Below are positions 45,860-56,190 of a DNA stretch of 64,000 bases, piece by piece. Every line of letters starts with the position of its first letter. The first letter of the stretch is position 1. This DNA comes from Ampelomyces quisqualis (Eukaryota > Ascomycota > Dothideomycetes > Pleosporales > Phaeosphaeriaceae), in the NCBI GenBank assembly GCA_018398575.1, contig JAGTXZ010000014.1:1612001-1676000 (forward strand). Reading direction: 5' to 3'. The notes below the pieces were generated by a model that searched no databases, was not told where the DNA came from, and worked only from the letters and a program-made list of their open reading frames with translations. A program made the position numbers and the translations under genes.

Positions 45860-45867
45860 GGCTTAAG
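45860..45867. repeat. Right 8-bp target-site duplication of the hAT element
   Basis: GGCTTAAG, matching the left copy at 36230-36237. Sequence beyond it is GC-normal coding-like DNA. Confidence 0.8.
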
Positions 45868-47056
45868 ATTATCCGACGACGTCTTAGATATACTACCATC
45901 TGCTTCTCTGTGAGCATCAAGAAAAACAAGGAATTTATATCGAGTGAGGGGCGTCCGTGTAACAAGGACGTCCCGTCGACGGTCTTATCAAATACGCCGA
46001 CTTTTTTCTCCTGTAGCAATTGACGCAGCTTTGGCCAGTCACCAGACTTACACGCCACAACTGCTGGATGAGATTTCTGTAATACGCTATATGTTGTCAG
46101 ACTGAACCCGATGTGCATTTGCGGTCGGTCCAGTGTGTAACTCATCATGACATCGATGTGCCTCGAGAACGGCCAGAGCGTTTACAGGGTCAAGACAAAG
46201 CAGGCGCCATCCTCCCAAGAAACTGCTCTGCGAATGGACTTCGCTTCCCTTGACCAGCTCTTCAGGATGGCCGGACCGGCTCGTACTTGCACCAGAAATG
46301 CTTTGGCACTGTTACTGTACGAATACTCGTTCATGAAGCCGACCAGATCACGTCTCCGACCTAAAAAGGCGCGAAGAGCAGGAGGAAGGGCAGCTTTCTC
46401 GCTATCTGTAACCAAAATCGAGATAGCAGAATATTGGGTGACGGCCTCTGCTCCCGTGCTTTGTTGAGAGGTATTGAGCATATTCATCATTTGCTGCTGG
46501 TGACACTGGATACTCGACAGCATCGACTGAGTCTGTGGTATCTGTTTCACAATTCTCACAAGCAAGTCTCTACTGGCACATCAGCTAGAAGGCCCCAGAT
46601 GGGAGCGAACTGTGAACGAATGGCATATCCATGTGACTTCTTTATGGCTGCATTGAAAATACCATTCCATTCATCCAGCGAATCGTAAAACTTTCGTAGT
46701 TCCCGATCGGACGATAGCCAGGCCAATCTCCCACGAAGGTGCTGTTTGCGACTTCCGCTCATCTTATTACCACGACTTTTCAGCTTGACTTCGAGATCCT
46801 GCATCTCTCCCATGAATTTCCGCAAATGAAACTCGAGGAAGAGGTTAATTCGTAATTTTGGATTGCTGGCATGAGGCTCATACTGTTCGAGGAGATTCAT
46901 AAATGTTTTGTGCAAACACTGTAGTTTGATAGCCTGGCTTTGCATCTCTTTCGGGGCATCTCGGATGTCGAGAATGGAAATGTAAACGATTTCAGTAGCA
47001 GCACTAGCCAGCCCGAGCAAGGTGACAAGGCTGGCAGCAAACGATACAGGGTCCAT
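45868..47056 (-). pseudogene. 5' half of the transposon-split ankyrin gene with a fungal N-terminal domain
   Basis: Starts at 47056 with MDPVSFAASLVTLLGLASA, the typical opening of the N-terminal helical domain that heads many fungal ankyrin and NACHT-type proteins. The first frame runs to about 46560, then continues one frame over (PVE to DLLVRIVKQIPQTQS), which implies a one-base loss or unseen intron. A second stretch has AISILVTDSEKAALPPALRAF. A stop near 46180 precedes the ankyrin start SHPAVVACKSGDWPKLRQLL (about 46072) and DGTSLLH (about 45985). The frame enters the hAT element at 45867. Deleting the element and one duplication copy makes it read on into MENGAQVDAAD of the other half. 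Such proteins act in fungal self/non-self or signalling (family inference). Confidence 0.7.
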
Positions 47057-47568
47057 GTTTTTATGTCTGGTGCTGGCGCCGAGTCCGACTTGTTGTGGTG
47101 GGGAAAGTCGCGAAGTACTTCGGGCCCATTACCATGGGGGTCGGGGAAGCTTAAAGTAACCGCTGAAAATTCCACAGTAGCCACAGCACTGCCTTGGGGC
47201 TGGCATTGGCGTGCAACTCCCTGTGTTTACTCCGGTGAACGTGGTGGCGCTCGAGGCGCAGGGCGTGCATACACCAATCAGCACTGGACAACCATGCGCC
47301 AGAACCAGCGTGGCAGGCGATCTCTATGGCGTGACGCACCTTGCAGCCTACATCTTAGTAAGGAAAGCTGGGATACTTCACCAGTGGGGATATAGGCCAG
47401 CCCTCACGTGCGTGGGTTGAGGATCAAGGCCAAGTTCAGTGGCGTCGCAAGGCCGAAAGCCATTACTTTTCTCTCAAATCTTTCGCTGCTAGCATGCATC
47501 TCGGCAGGTTTCCCACTGGGTCCGGTATGTTCTCGGGAACCTCATCGGGTCGGCTACCACCAATGCGC
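47057..47568. other. Intergenic region upstream of the ankyrin gene
   Basis: Former promoter region of the ankyrin gene and 3' flank of the phosphatase gene. No further gene is supported. Confidence 0.4.
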
Positions 47569-48259
47569 CTAAGCTTTCGTCCGTCCCGTCCTGCTTCTCC
47601 AACTCTTTACGCCGGCGTCAATCTCGCTGCGTGTTACACCATCTCTTACAAGCCACATGGTGACTCCCAGGACTTCCACATTTTTATTTCTGCTCTCGTC
47701 GTCGAAGAACAGCATCTCATCGTACTCGATGCCACTATCCCTGTGTATGCGCTCAAAATGCGTAGTCTTGTTGCCTGGGTATACTTGCATGTGGTCGAAG
47801 TAATCTATAGCGCGCCCCGAGGAGCCAGAGGCGCCGGGTATCTTGAGGAGTTGGAGCATCTCGCGACCCAGGTCCGGGGCGTGTGTACGCGACGCGGCGC
47901 CGATGAGAATGGATTTTGCTTTGAGCTACTGCATTTTAAATACATGTAACTTTGCCAAGCAGACGATGGGTACGTACCGCTTTGAGCACATCTCCAACAT
48001 CAGCATAGAAGCCGTAGCCTTCGCCGTACCGGTCCTTGACCTTCAAGCCTCCCTCGACTGCTTTTATGGGGCTTGTAACATGCGTATCTACCCAGAACGG
48101 CCATAGCGTATAGTCGAGATCAAAAACCATGATTTTTGGCAGTGGTAAGCCATCGGTGAATGTCGACGGCCATTGCACCTTATCAGGTAGTGTGGTGGTT
48201 GTTGTGGTGCCGGTCGAGTTGCTGGCCGATAGCGAGGAGGCAGCGCTACGGCGGGGCAT
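47569..48259 (-). CDS. Magnesium-dependent phosphatase 1 (MDP-1) family, HAD superfamily
   Basis: Exon 1 (48259-47978) joins exon 2 (47925-47569) over a 52-nt GTACGT...GTAG intron in phase 0, giving 212 aa. HAD motif I is FDLDYTLWPFWVDTH (catalytic DLDYT at residues 47-51). Motif II falls in IGAASRTHAPDLGREML, and the late acidic motif is MLFFDDESRN. The DxDYTLWPFWVDTH pattern is diagnostic of MDP-1, which removes phosphate from protein-tyrosine or, in mammals, fructosamine-6-phosphates (family knowledge). The start at 48259 was preferred because the in-frame upstream ATG (48400) would add 47 non-conserved residues. Confidence 0.92.
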
Positions 48260-48559
48260 GATATCTTTTGCGGAAAGGTGTGTTTCGAAAACTAGGAGAG
48301 GGAGGAAGGCTGTGGTGGAACTGAGCAGCCCGCGATATGTGGAGTGGCGCGTCCGAATAGCCGCTGACGTCACGCGTGTCCTGTCGCCACAGTCGCCCAC
48401 CTATTGCTCCCGTGTACTCCGTAGTACTCTGTAGTTTGGCGCCTGTTCACACAAGATCTATCTGCTAGTGTGTCTCCTCTCGACATGGGCTTTTGCTTGG
48501 GTCAAGGTACCTAAGTAGCTTGTAAGCGCCGTTGTGAAAACAGATTACACACAGTCTCT

Positions 48560-48588
48560 GAACCGAGTAGGCAAGACGCACTCGGTTC
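48560..48588. repeat. Perfect 9-bp inverted repeat
   Basis: GAACCGAGT and ACTCGGTTC flank an 11-nt spacer. It does not fold as a tRNA. Confidence 0.7.
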
Positions 48589-48961
48589 AAACTCCACCGC
48601 CTCACTTTGAGCCTTTCGACGGCCCGTGGCGGTCATGTTAAAATCCCTTAGCTAAGGGCTTACAAACAGGGACTTGGCTGTTATAATGACGCCCGGATAC
48701 AACCGAAAAAGCCTCTTATCAAATCCCTGTTGTTTCGCCTGAAATTAGCTGCAAATGACCCCTGCGGATGATCTGCCCACCAGTTCTTCCGCATCACGAA
48801 TGCACCTCACGCAACTCGAGATCGTGATATCACCGACACGTGGTGTTCGTAGAGGGTGGTGTCCTTGAATGAGGTGGTGTCTGGCCCTTGTTCAATGGAT
48901 TGGCTGGGAGCCTGCCGCCTTGAACACCCTCGGAGTTTTTAGGATGCCTCTGACATGTAAG

Positions 48962-48977
48962 TACGGAGTACTCCGTA
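48962..48977. promoter_or_regulatory. Palindromic pair of the recurrent TACGGAGTA motif
   Basis: TACGGAGTACTCCGTA is a 16-bp perfect palindrome formed by two overlapping inverted 9-mers. Single copies are at 7136, 9889, 10060, 30060 (inside a coding exon), 48415, 49481 and 52930. A dimeric transcription factor site is plausible but unproven. Confidence 0.4.
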
Positions 48978-49697
48978 CATATTGTTGAGATTGCGGTCGC
49001 GTGGGAGAAGACATTCCAATAATTCAACATTTGAATAGTAAACTGTTCTGAATGGAAGCTGTGACAGGAATTAGAAAATGCTGGCCAAAGGATCTAGACG
49101 TACGGAGTTGGGAGTAGGTCTTGGCGTCTTGGCGTCTTGGCTGCATGTCATTATGCCTGACCAGGCGGATAGGGGTGTGAAGAAACACCTACCCCAAGGA
49201 TCGGGCTGATCACGTGAAACTGATACGTTTGCTTCGAAACATCCAATCATGGCCCCTCCACTTCAGCACTGGACCAACCTTTACGAAGCTACCCCGGATT
49301 TTCTTGGTACGGAGACTCAGTGAAACGTGTGCATGCCGCTGCTCTTCCCGAGGGCAATACATACGCGCCGGTGCTACTTGTGTGTGGTTCTGGCATGCAC
49401 GTGTGTTCACGGCGGAATACGATACTGCGAATTTCGATATGCCTTGTCGGGCCGAAAAGCTATGTATCACCATTTCCTACTACGGAGTACTGTAGATGTT
49501 TCACACGTAGCCGCGGAACCCTGGTCGCTAAGATGACAAGCAGTGACCAAATGTCACCAGAGACATGTGCCCTCGACGGCGGACCTACCAGTGCCAAAGC
49601 ATCACGACGTGGGTCAAGGGTGGATCAGGACGACATGATGATCGCCTTCACCTGGGCCCTCAGGAGTACTTAGGTACGAACGGCTGTTAGCGCCCAA

Positions 49698-49708
49698 CCA
49701 ATATATAG
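49698..49708 (+). promoter_or_regulatory. CCAAT/TATA core promoter of the alpha-glucosidase gene
   Basis: CCAAT at 49698-49702 overlaps TATATAG at 49702-49708, about 75 bp upstream of the ATG. Confidence 0.5.
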
Positions 49709-49779
49709 TATACCTTTGCAGCCCGCCATGTGCCCAGCCCCGGCATCCGCAACCCCCACAAACTCGACACTGAGTAGAG

Positions 49780-52670
49780 ATGTTCTCCCAGCTGCTGCTT
49801 GTGCTCGCTTTGAGCGCCGGCTTGAATGCTGCGGTTCCCTTTTCTCAAGACCTTGCCCTCGATGCTGCACTTCAGACTCGCGAAGCCGACCCGAATGCTT
49901 GCCCTGGTTACGCCGCCTCTAACGTGGTCAAAACAGGTTCGGCTCTCACCGCTGATCTCTCTCTCGCTGGTGATGCTTGCAACATCTACAGTGACGACAT
50001 CAAGGATTTGAAGTTGGTTGTCGAGTACGAGACCAGTAAGTAGAGCCCGATTCATCGCTGCGCTATGGCAACGTGCGAGATTTTCCTGTCTGATCGTCCG
50101 CAGACGAGCGCCTTCATGTCAAGATCTATGATGCCGCTCTCCAGGTGTATCAGGTTCAAGAAGAAGTTTTCCCCAGGCCGGAAAACAAGAATGCTTCCGC
50201 ATCCGACTCCGCCCTCCAGTTCGACGTTGTTGAGAAGCCCTTCTCGTTTATTGTCAAGCGTAAGGAGAACGGCGAGGTTCTGTTCGACACTTCCGCTGTG
50301 CCATTGATCTTCGAGAAACAGTACGTGCGGTTGCGGACCAGTCTACCCCAGGACCCCAATATTTACGGTCTTGGCGAGCACAGCGACTCTTTTCGCTTTC
50401 CCAACAAGTACCAACGTGTTCTATGGAACTCGGAGTCGCCTGATATTCCAGAAAAGTCCAATCTATACGGCAGCCATCCAGTGTATTTCGACCATCGTGG
50501 CGGTAACGGCACACACGGCGTCTTCATGCTCAACTCGAGCCCCATGCAGATTGACATGAACCAGGATTCTAAAAGCGGCACCCAATATCTCGAGTACAAT
50601 GCTGTCGGGGGGATTATCGACTTGTACTTTTTGGCCGGAAAGCTGCCCACAGATGTTTCCAAGCAGTACGCTGAGGTTGCCGGCCTATCAGCAATGTACC
50701 CATACTGGTCTCTCGGCTTCCACCAGTGCAAGTTTGGGTACTGGGATGTCAACATGGTTGCTGAGGTCGTAGGCAACTACTCGACTGCGGGTATTCCACT
50801 TGAGGTAAGAAACGTAATCTTCTTTCTGTGATTAGCGACTAACGTGTACGAGGTCATTTGGACGGACATCGACTACATGGACCTGCGACAAGACTTCACT
50901 ACAGACCCCGATCGCTTCCCAATCCCAAAGATGCGCGAGCTTGTCAGCACCCTCCATGATCGGGGCCAGCGTTACGTTCTCATCCTCGATCCTGCAATTC
51001 ACGCTGTCAGCAACATGCCCAGCTACCAGCGTGGGCTAGAGCAGGACGTTTTTCTCAAGGCTGCCGATGGTTCCAGCTTGCTTGGTGTACAGTGGCCTGG
51101 CGCTGCGGTCTGGCCTGACTGGTTCCATCCTAACACCCAGAAGTGGTGGACTGATGAAATCTCCAGGACGTTCAACAAAGATACAGGTATCGATCTCGAC
51201 GGCATTTGGGTCGACATGAATGAGGGTTCCAACTTCTGCGGAGATCAGAATTGCAACCCACGCGAGAAGGAAATCAAAGAAAAGCTTCCTCCTCGTCCTC
51301 GGAATGCTCCGCGTCCTAACACGGGCCGCCCAATCCCAGGCTTCCCTGATTCCTTCCAGCCTGGATCTCCCAAATTAACATCGGCCAAGGCACATGGTTT
51401 AGAAAGTCGCAAAGTCCAGGTGCGCGACGTGGAGTCTGTCGAGTCTCGCAGCACCAAATTTGACCCAATCCCCAAGGGACTGCCTGATCGCGACTTCTTC
51501 TACCCCAAATTCAGAATCAACAACCACCGCGGCAACTTGACCGACTTTACCATCTACACTAATACCACAAACCACGACGGCAGCTGGCAGTATGACACCC
51601 ATAACCTATACGGCCACATGATGTCGCACACGACGCAATCTTCCATGCTGTCTCGCCGCCCTGGCCTCCGCCCCTTTGTTCTCACTCGCTCTACCTGGGC
51701 CGGCACCGGCCGCAAAGCAACGCACTGGTTCGGTGACAACGCGTCCACTTGGAAGCACTATCGCACTTCGATCCGCCAAATGCTCTCCTTCGTCTCTATG
51801 CACCAAATGCCTCTGGTCGGCTCCGACGTGTGTGGCTTCAATCAGAATGCCGAAGAAGTCTTGTGCGCGCGCTGGGCGATGCTGGGCGCATTCCAGCCCT
51901 TCTACCGCAACCACGCAGAAATCAGCACCGTCCACCAGGAATTCTATCAGTGGCCGCTCGTCACTAAGGCTGCCAAGAAGGCCATCTCGACGCGCTACCA
52001 GCTGCTAGATTATATCTACACTGCGCTTCACCAACAGACTGTCGACGGAACCCCGATGATCAACCCGCTTTTCTTCATGTATCCGAATGACCCGGAGACA
52101 TTCGGTATCCAGGATCAGTGGTTCTACGGCGCCAATCTGCTGATATCGCCCGTTGTTGAGGAGAACTCGAAAGAAGTGAAGTACTACCTTCCCGAGGGTA
52201 CGTGGTACAATTTCTGGACGCACGAGAAGCTCGAGGAGTCGCGAGGTCGGTGGGCCCACGAGACAAACGTGACGGCGACTGACATCCCCATTCACATCCG
52301 TGGCGGGTCGATTATTCCGATGCGCGCGCACCCGGCGAATACGACTCAGACGCTGCGCCAAAAAGATTTTGTCGTGATCGTCGCGCCGGATAAAAATGGC
52401 AAGGCGCATGGCACGTTGTATCTTGATGAGGGCGAGAAAATTGAGCAACCGAATGTGAGCAACATTGAGTTCACGTTCGCTGATGGCAAGCTCAGCACGA
52501 CTGGGTGGTTCAAATACGCGGGTGCGGACGGCGAGAGCATATCGGTCGAGAGAGTCACCATTCTTGGGCAGGACCAGGCTGGAAAGAAGGGCTTCTGGGA
52601 TCCTACCAAAGCGAAGGTCGATGTCTCGGGGACATGGAGGTTGGATGGTCCTTGGGATTTGCAGATTTAA
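49780..52670 (+). CDS. Secreted GH31 alpha-glucosidase
   Basis: Three exons (49780-50035, 50104-50804, 50853-52670) with 68- and 48-nt introns give 924 aa. A signal peptide (MFSQLLLVLALSAGLNAAVP) leads the protein. GH31 features include the N-terminal beta-sandwich with YGLGEHSDSFRFPN, the barrel segment VIWTDIDYMD created across intron 2, the nucleophile Asp440 in DGIWVDMNEGS, the acid/base Asp614 in HWFGDN, and GSDVCGF. Length and motifs match fungal extracellular maltase-type alpha-glucosidases that release glucose from maltose and starch fragments. Several NxS/T sequons fit secretion. The second intron ends in ACGAG, an unusual acceptor, but a CTAAC branch site lies 9 nt upstream. No clear AmyR site was found upstream. 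Confidence 0.94.
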
Positions 52671-54150
52671 TTTCAGGATCGCAACCCTTGCATCCGAACA
52701 AGGACTCCCTTTGCTCATATTTCCTATGTCGAAACTCCCGAGGTTATTTGAAATTGAAACCTTTTAATTTACATCTCTCAAACTTCTTTCAGCAGAAATA
52801 CAAAGCTCGATACGGAATAGGTTCCTACGCAAACAAAGCTTACTGCTCAAGCCTCCTATTCGATATTGATCAGGGCGTCTCTCCTACGCCTTCTTAACCT
52901 TCACACATAAATAGCTGAACTGCGTCAAGTACTCCGTACAGTTTGAGTAGGCGTAGATAAATATTCTGACGCTCTTGAGAGGTGAACTCGGCTTGTTTCA
53001 GTCTAGCACTCATACACACCTTTCCTCGCTTTGTTAGCTACGAACTTGACATACACTCCACCTCGCCACAGCTCAGTAACAGTGAAATTTACCGGAGCAT
53101 GTTTTTTCCTCCTTCCACGCACCCTGTCTTCAACTCGTTCGTACAGCGTCGGTATCCGTCGCTCAGAAACTCATCCTTGCGCCGTCTCCCATCTCGGGAG
53201 AAACGGTGTTCGTTCAGACTCGAGCAGACACGTGTTCTGACTCTGTCTTCCCACGTGGCATCCATCTACTATGGTACAAGGCAAAAGTATTGTACCGGTA
53301 GGGGTCCCTTGCTTCGGAGCTGCAAAACCTAGATAGAATGAGTCTTACATGCTATCCCATACTAATTTGTATTAAATGCAATGTTTTTAGCATAGCCCAG
53401 CTGCCACGTTACACTCCTTGAGGTCTAGTGGCGAACAAAATACAGCTTCTATCTGATCTGCGTTAGGCCAAAATACCAATTTCCGGGCCCCACACCACCC
53501 CTACCGGTACAATACTTTTGCCTTGAACCATAGTAAGACCAGGCACGGGTTGATTGATGATGATTATAGTGGCAAGATGATACTGGGGTGGGCCCATTGG
53601 ACTAATTGTTAATTGACGGTTACCTGAGGGGCTCATGCAATGAATTTGGCAATTGAAGTTGGCAATCAAAGTCGGCAATTGGAGTTGGCCTTGCTAAAAT
53701 CCAGATCTATTCGTGTCGTTATTGCCGCCTTTGTCACAATCAGATCAAGCGTGCGCTTCAACACGTTCTGCCAGTTGTTCTGTGAGTTGTTGGAGGTGTT
53801 GAGGGCTCATTACGTATGGGGCTTTCTGTTCGTTTGCGTTTGGGTCTTGGAGTTTGCTTTGACATCAAGTTAATGAAGTCGAGTGAGAAGAGGGAGTTCA
53901 TTGAAGCGTCGAAGGTTGCGGGGTTGCTTTGACATTGGGGTAACTAGGCTAAGGGAGATGTATATTGTGTATGTTGGGATGTGGCAGGTGTGAAAGCACG
54001 TGGGTGGCAATTGTCTCGTATAATTGGCGGAGGGGGCCTTGAGACTTTGATAATTAAGCTTTGCTATTACTTTGCATGGTAAACCGTCAGTTTTGACAGG
54101 ATGCCCGATCGGACGAAATCCAAGCACCGAAAAGGCCCTGTCAACTCTCT
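52671..54150. other. Convergent intergenic region with a small inverted-repeat element
   Basis: About 1.5 kb between the alpha-glucosidase and the protease-like gene. It holds TACTCCGTA (52930-52938), the 269-bp inverted-repeat element (53267-53535) and three 13-bp units TTGGCAATTGAAG with changes (53646-53684). No gene is supported. Confidence 0.45.
53267..53535. mobile_element. MITE-like element with 39-bp terminal inverted repeats
   Basis: The arms 53267-53305 and 53497-53535 are inverted copies with a single mismatch, each edged by TA, as expected for a TA-duplicating (Tc1/mariner/pogo-like) element. The interior has no coding capacity. A third copy of one end, in the same orientation as the left arm, starts at 55979. 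Confidence 0.6.
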
Positions 54151-54234
54151 CGTCCATCAACCCTCGTCCATCAACCCTCGTCCATCAACCCTCGTCCATC
54201 AACCCTCGTCCATCAACCCTCGTCCATCAACTTT
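54151..54234. repeat. 14-bp minisatellite, six units
   Basis: Five exact copies of CGTCCATCAACCCT (starting 54151, 54165, 54179, 54193, 54207) and one altered copy from 54221. The stop codon of the protease-like gene (54213-54215) lies inside it. Confidence 0.95.
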
Positions 54235-55751
54235 CGTCCATTGTCCTTCGACTCTTCGTCCTCCAACTCTTCGTCCAACTCTTCGTCCTCCAACTCTTCG
54301 TCCAACTCTTCGTCCTCCAACTCTTTGTCCTTCAACTCTTCGTCAATCAGCTCTCGTCCATCAACTCGTATCATCCCATTCCCATTCGTCCACTTGTGCA
54401 GTATGGGAGAATAATCAAACACAATAAGGACGTTCCTTAACCATGCATCGCCTAGGATGAACCTGCCTCCAGAGACAGGCTGGAGCTGAAGCTTGCAATA
54501 GTCCTGGCCATACTCAGGTGCAGGAGTGATTAGGTCTTCTTCAGAGATATAGTATGGTCTGCGTGAAATCCTAATGGCAAAACTTGGAGCCTTGGCATCA
54601 CAGCGCATATAGTATAGGTTTTTGTTGGTGTCGTACTCTGCTCCTTGGTCAAAAAGTGAAGCAGTATATTCTACCACTTCAGCAGGGACATGAACCATAG
54701 GTGTGCCAGAGACAACCTCCATAGTCTGTGCGTAATTTGTAAATAGACCAGGACGAGATGGACCATATTCAAATGGAAGTTGACGTTCCCGGTTTGGGGG
54801 ACGAACGCGAAACCCATCAACTTTGATACGAGGGGCAGATGATCCTAAAACGGGATCCAGGATATGCGCCTTACCCCAGCGGTTTTGTGTACGGATCTTA
54901 GGAACGCCTCCAAAAGCAAGAAGGCCTCCTACAGTAGGAAAAGAGGGAGAATAGCGGTTAAGCGCAAGAGAGACGATAGGGGGGATAGGTTCACCGTCAG
55001 GGCCCATAGGTCTATCAGGCCCGTAAAATCTAATGTTTTTATCTTAGTATCAGTTTTTACAGGAACAAGAGAAACCTACAGTGTTTTAAGGACACTCGAA
55101 TCATCTGGTTGGCGTGGAAAGGCTAGACCTAGAACCCCAGCACTTATCCCGTCGCCTTCCCAATATCCCTTTTCTGCTAGGGAAATGTTGTGATTGATAG
55201 TGAAGGACGGCATGCGTTTACTGTTTAGGCCCCCAAGGCGAAGTTCTTCTTGTATAACTTTCCCTTCTATAAATTGGCCGCCTGTGTAATAGTGCTTAAC
55301 CCTCTGAACCGTTGACTGGAAGGTTGATTTAGTAGGGTTAAACCTGCGCTCAAGGTTACATGGTAAGTTTGGTTGAATACCATTGTAAGGGTCTAAGCAG
55401 GTAAATTTGGACGATGCAACCCAGGTTGTTTGTGAGCTAGTGTCAATAGCTAGGTTAACAAAATAGCCGCCTATCATTACGTTGGCTAGGTAGAAGCGGT
55501 TTTGGTGAATGCTTATAAGGTAATCCTGTGATAGTGCGGGCAAGGGTTTCCAACGACCCTTGGTTTGGCGAACAGTAAGTTCAAAGACATTGTCGGTTAC
55601 TATAGGTTTTAGCGATGGGTTGTGCGGTAGGTGCTAGGAGGTTAAACATACCATTGAAAGGTGCTACTATACTGTCGTCAGTAGCTGCGACGATACGGCG
55701 AGAACTTAAGCCAAGTGCGAAGAAGAGTACTGTTAAGCCTATCATAAACAT
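54213..55751 (-). CDS. Secreted pepsin-like (A1) protein, probably not a functional protease
   Basis: Three exons (55751-55652, 55599-55080, 55029-54213) with 52- and 50-nt introns give 478 aa. Residues 1-23 are a hydrophobic signal peptide. The first catalytic motif is DTSSQTTWV, an acceptable variant of DTGS. The second lobe reads VVSGTPMVHVP where pepsins have D-[ST]-G-T, so the second catalytic Asp is missing. Other A1 features remain: ISAGVLGLAF, SLALNR, LAFGGVP and RFILGDAWLRNVLIVFD. The last 55 residues are an acidic repeat (DEELEDEELDEELEDEE) from a tandem DNA repeat, and the stop codon lies inside the adjacent 14-bp minisatellite. It may be a decaying gene or a pseudoprotease with another role. 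Its promoter abuts TE-derived DNA. Confidence 0.75.
54240..54350. repeat. Coding tandem repeat of CAACTCTTCGTC units
   Basis: Alternating 12- and 15-bp units (AACTCTTCGTCC / AACTCTTCGTCCTCC) in the last exon of the protease-like gene encode the acidic Glu/Asp/Leu tail in frame. Confidence 0.85.
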
Positions 55752-56190
55752 GATGGAGGAATGCAGGCCGTAGGACGTGAAACACTCCGGGTGTCGCTAT
55801 GCTGAGCGAAGGTAGTTTTTATAAGATCTTGAAAGGGTTTGCCTTGGCTACGGGTCCCACGGGCTACGCCCTGATCAGATCATGGCATTAGGAAGCTATT
55901 ATCCCTACTCGCGCTGCGCACTACGTAAACGAGGTGGTGCCATAAGTACCAATAACAGCGCGAGTACTGTAGAGAGTATACTGTGGTACAAGGCAAACGT
56001 AGGGGTGGTGTGGGGCACGGAAATGAGCTTTTAAGGCAGCCCCTACAGTACGCCCCCCTGAACAGATCGTCGGCGCATGTGATAGACAGGGGTCCCTGGC
56101 TATTAGGATAGCTTATCTGTGAAAACTTGGTAATCAGGTCCTTGTTGATCCGATCAATCCAACCTCCTCAAGGATCAGGATGCACCCGAT
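55752..56190. other. Boundary region upstream of the protease-like gene
   Basis: GC-normal DNA leading into the TA-rich block. It contains a lone end related to the 53267 element (from 55979, sharing the GGTACAAGGCAAA and GTAGGGGTGGTGTGGGG stretches). No gene was seen. Confidence 0.45.

Larger units (their letters stand above)
48260..49779. promoter_or_regulatory. Long divergent intergenic region, TACGGAGTA-rich
   Basis: About 1.5 kb between the divergent phosphatase and alpha-glucosidase genes. It holds TACTCCGTA (48415-48423), a back-to-back TACGGAGTACTCCGTA (48962-48977) and TACGGAGTA (49481-49489), a perfect 9-bp hairpin at 48560-48588, and three GTCTTGGC units near 49110-49135. No gene was recognised. 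Confidence 0.5.

Noticed and set aside
48530..48600. tRNA-like GGTTCAAACTCC sequence
   Set aside because: The TTCAAAC lies in a 9-bp hairpin whose flanks cannot form a T-stem or acceptor stem, and no A-box is correctly spaced.
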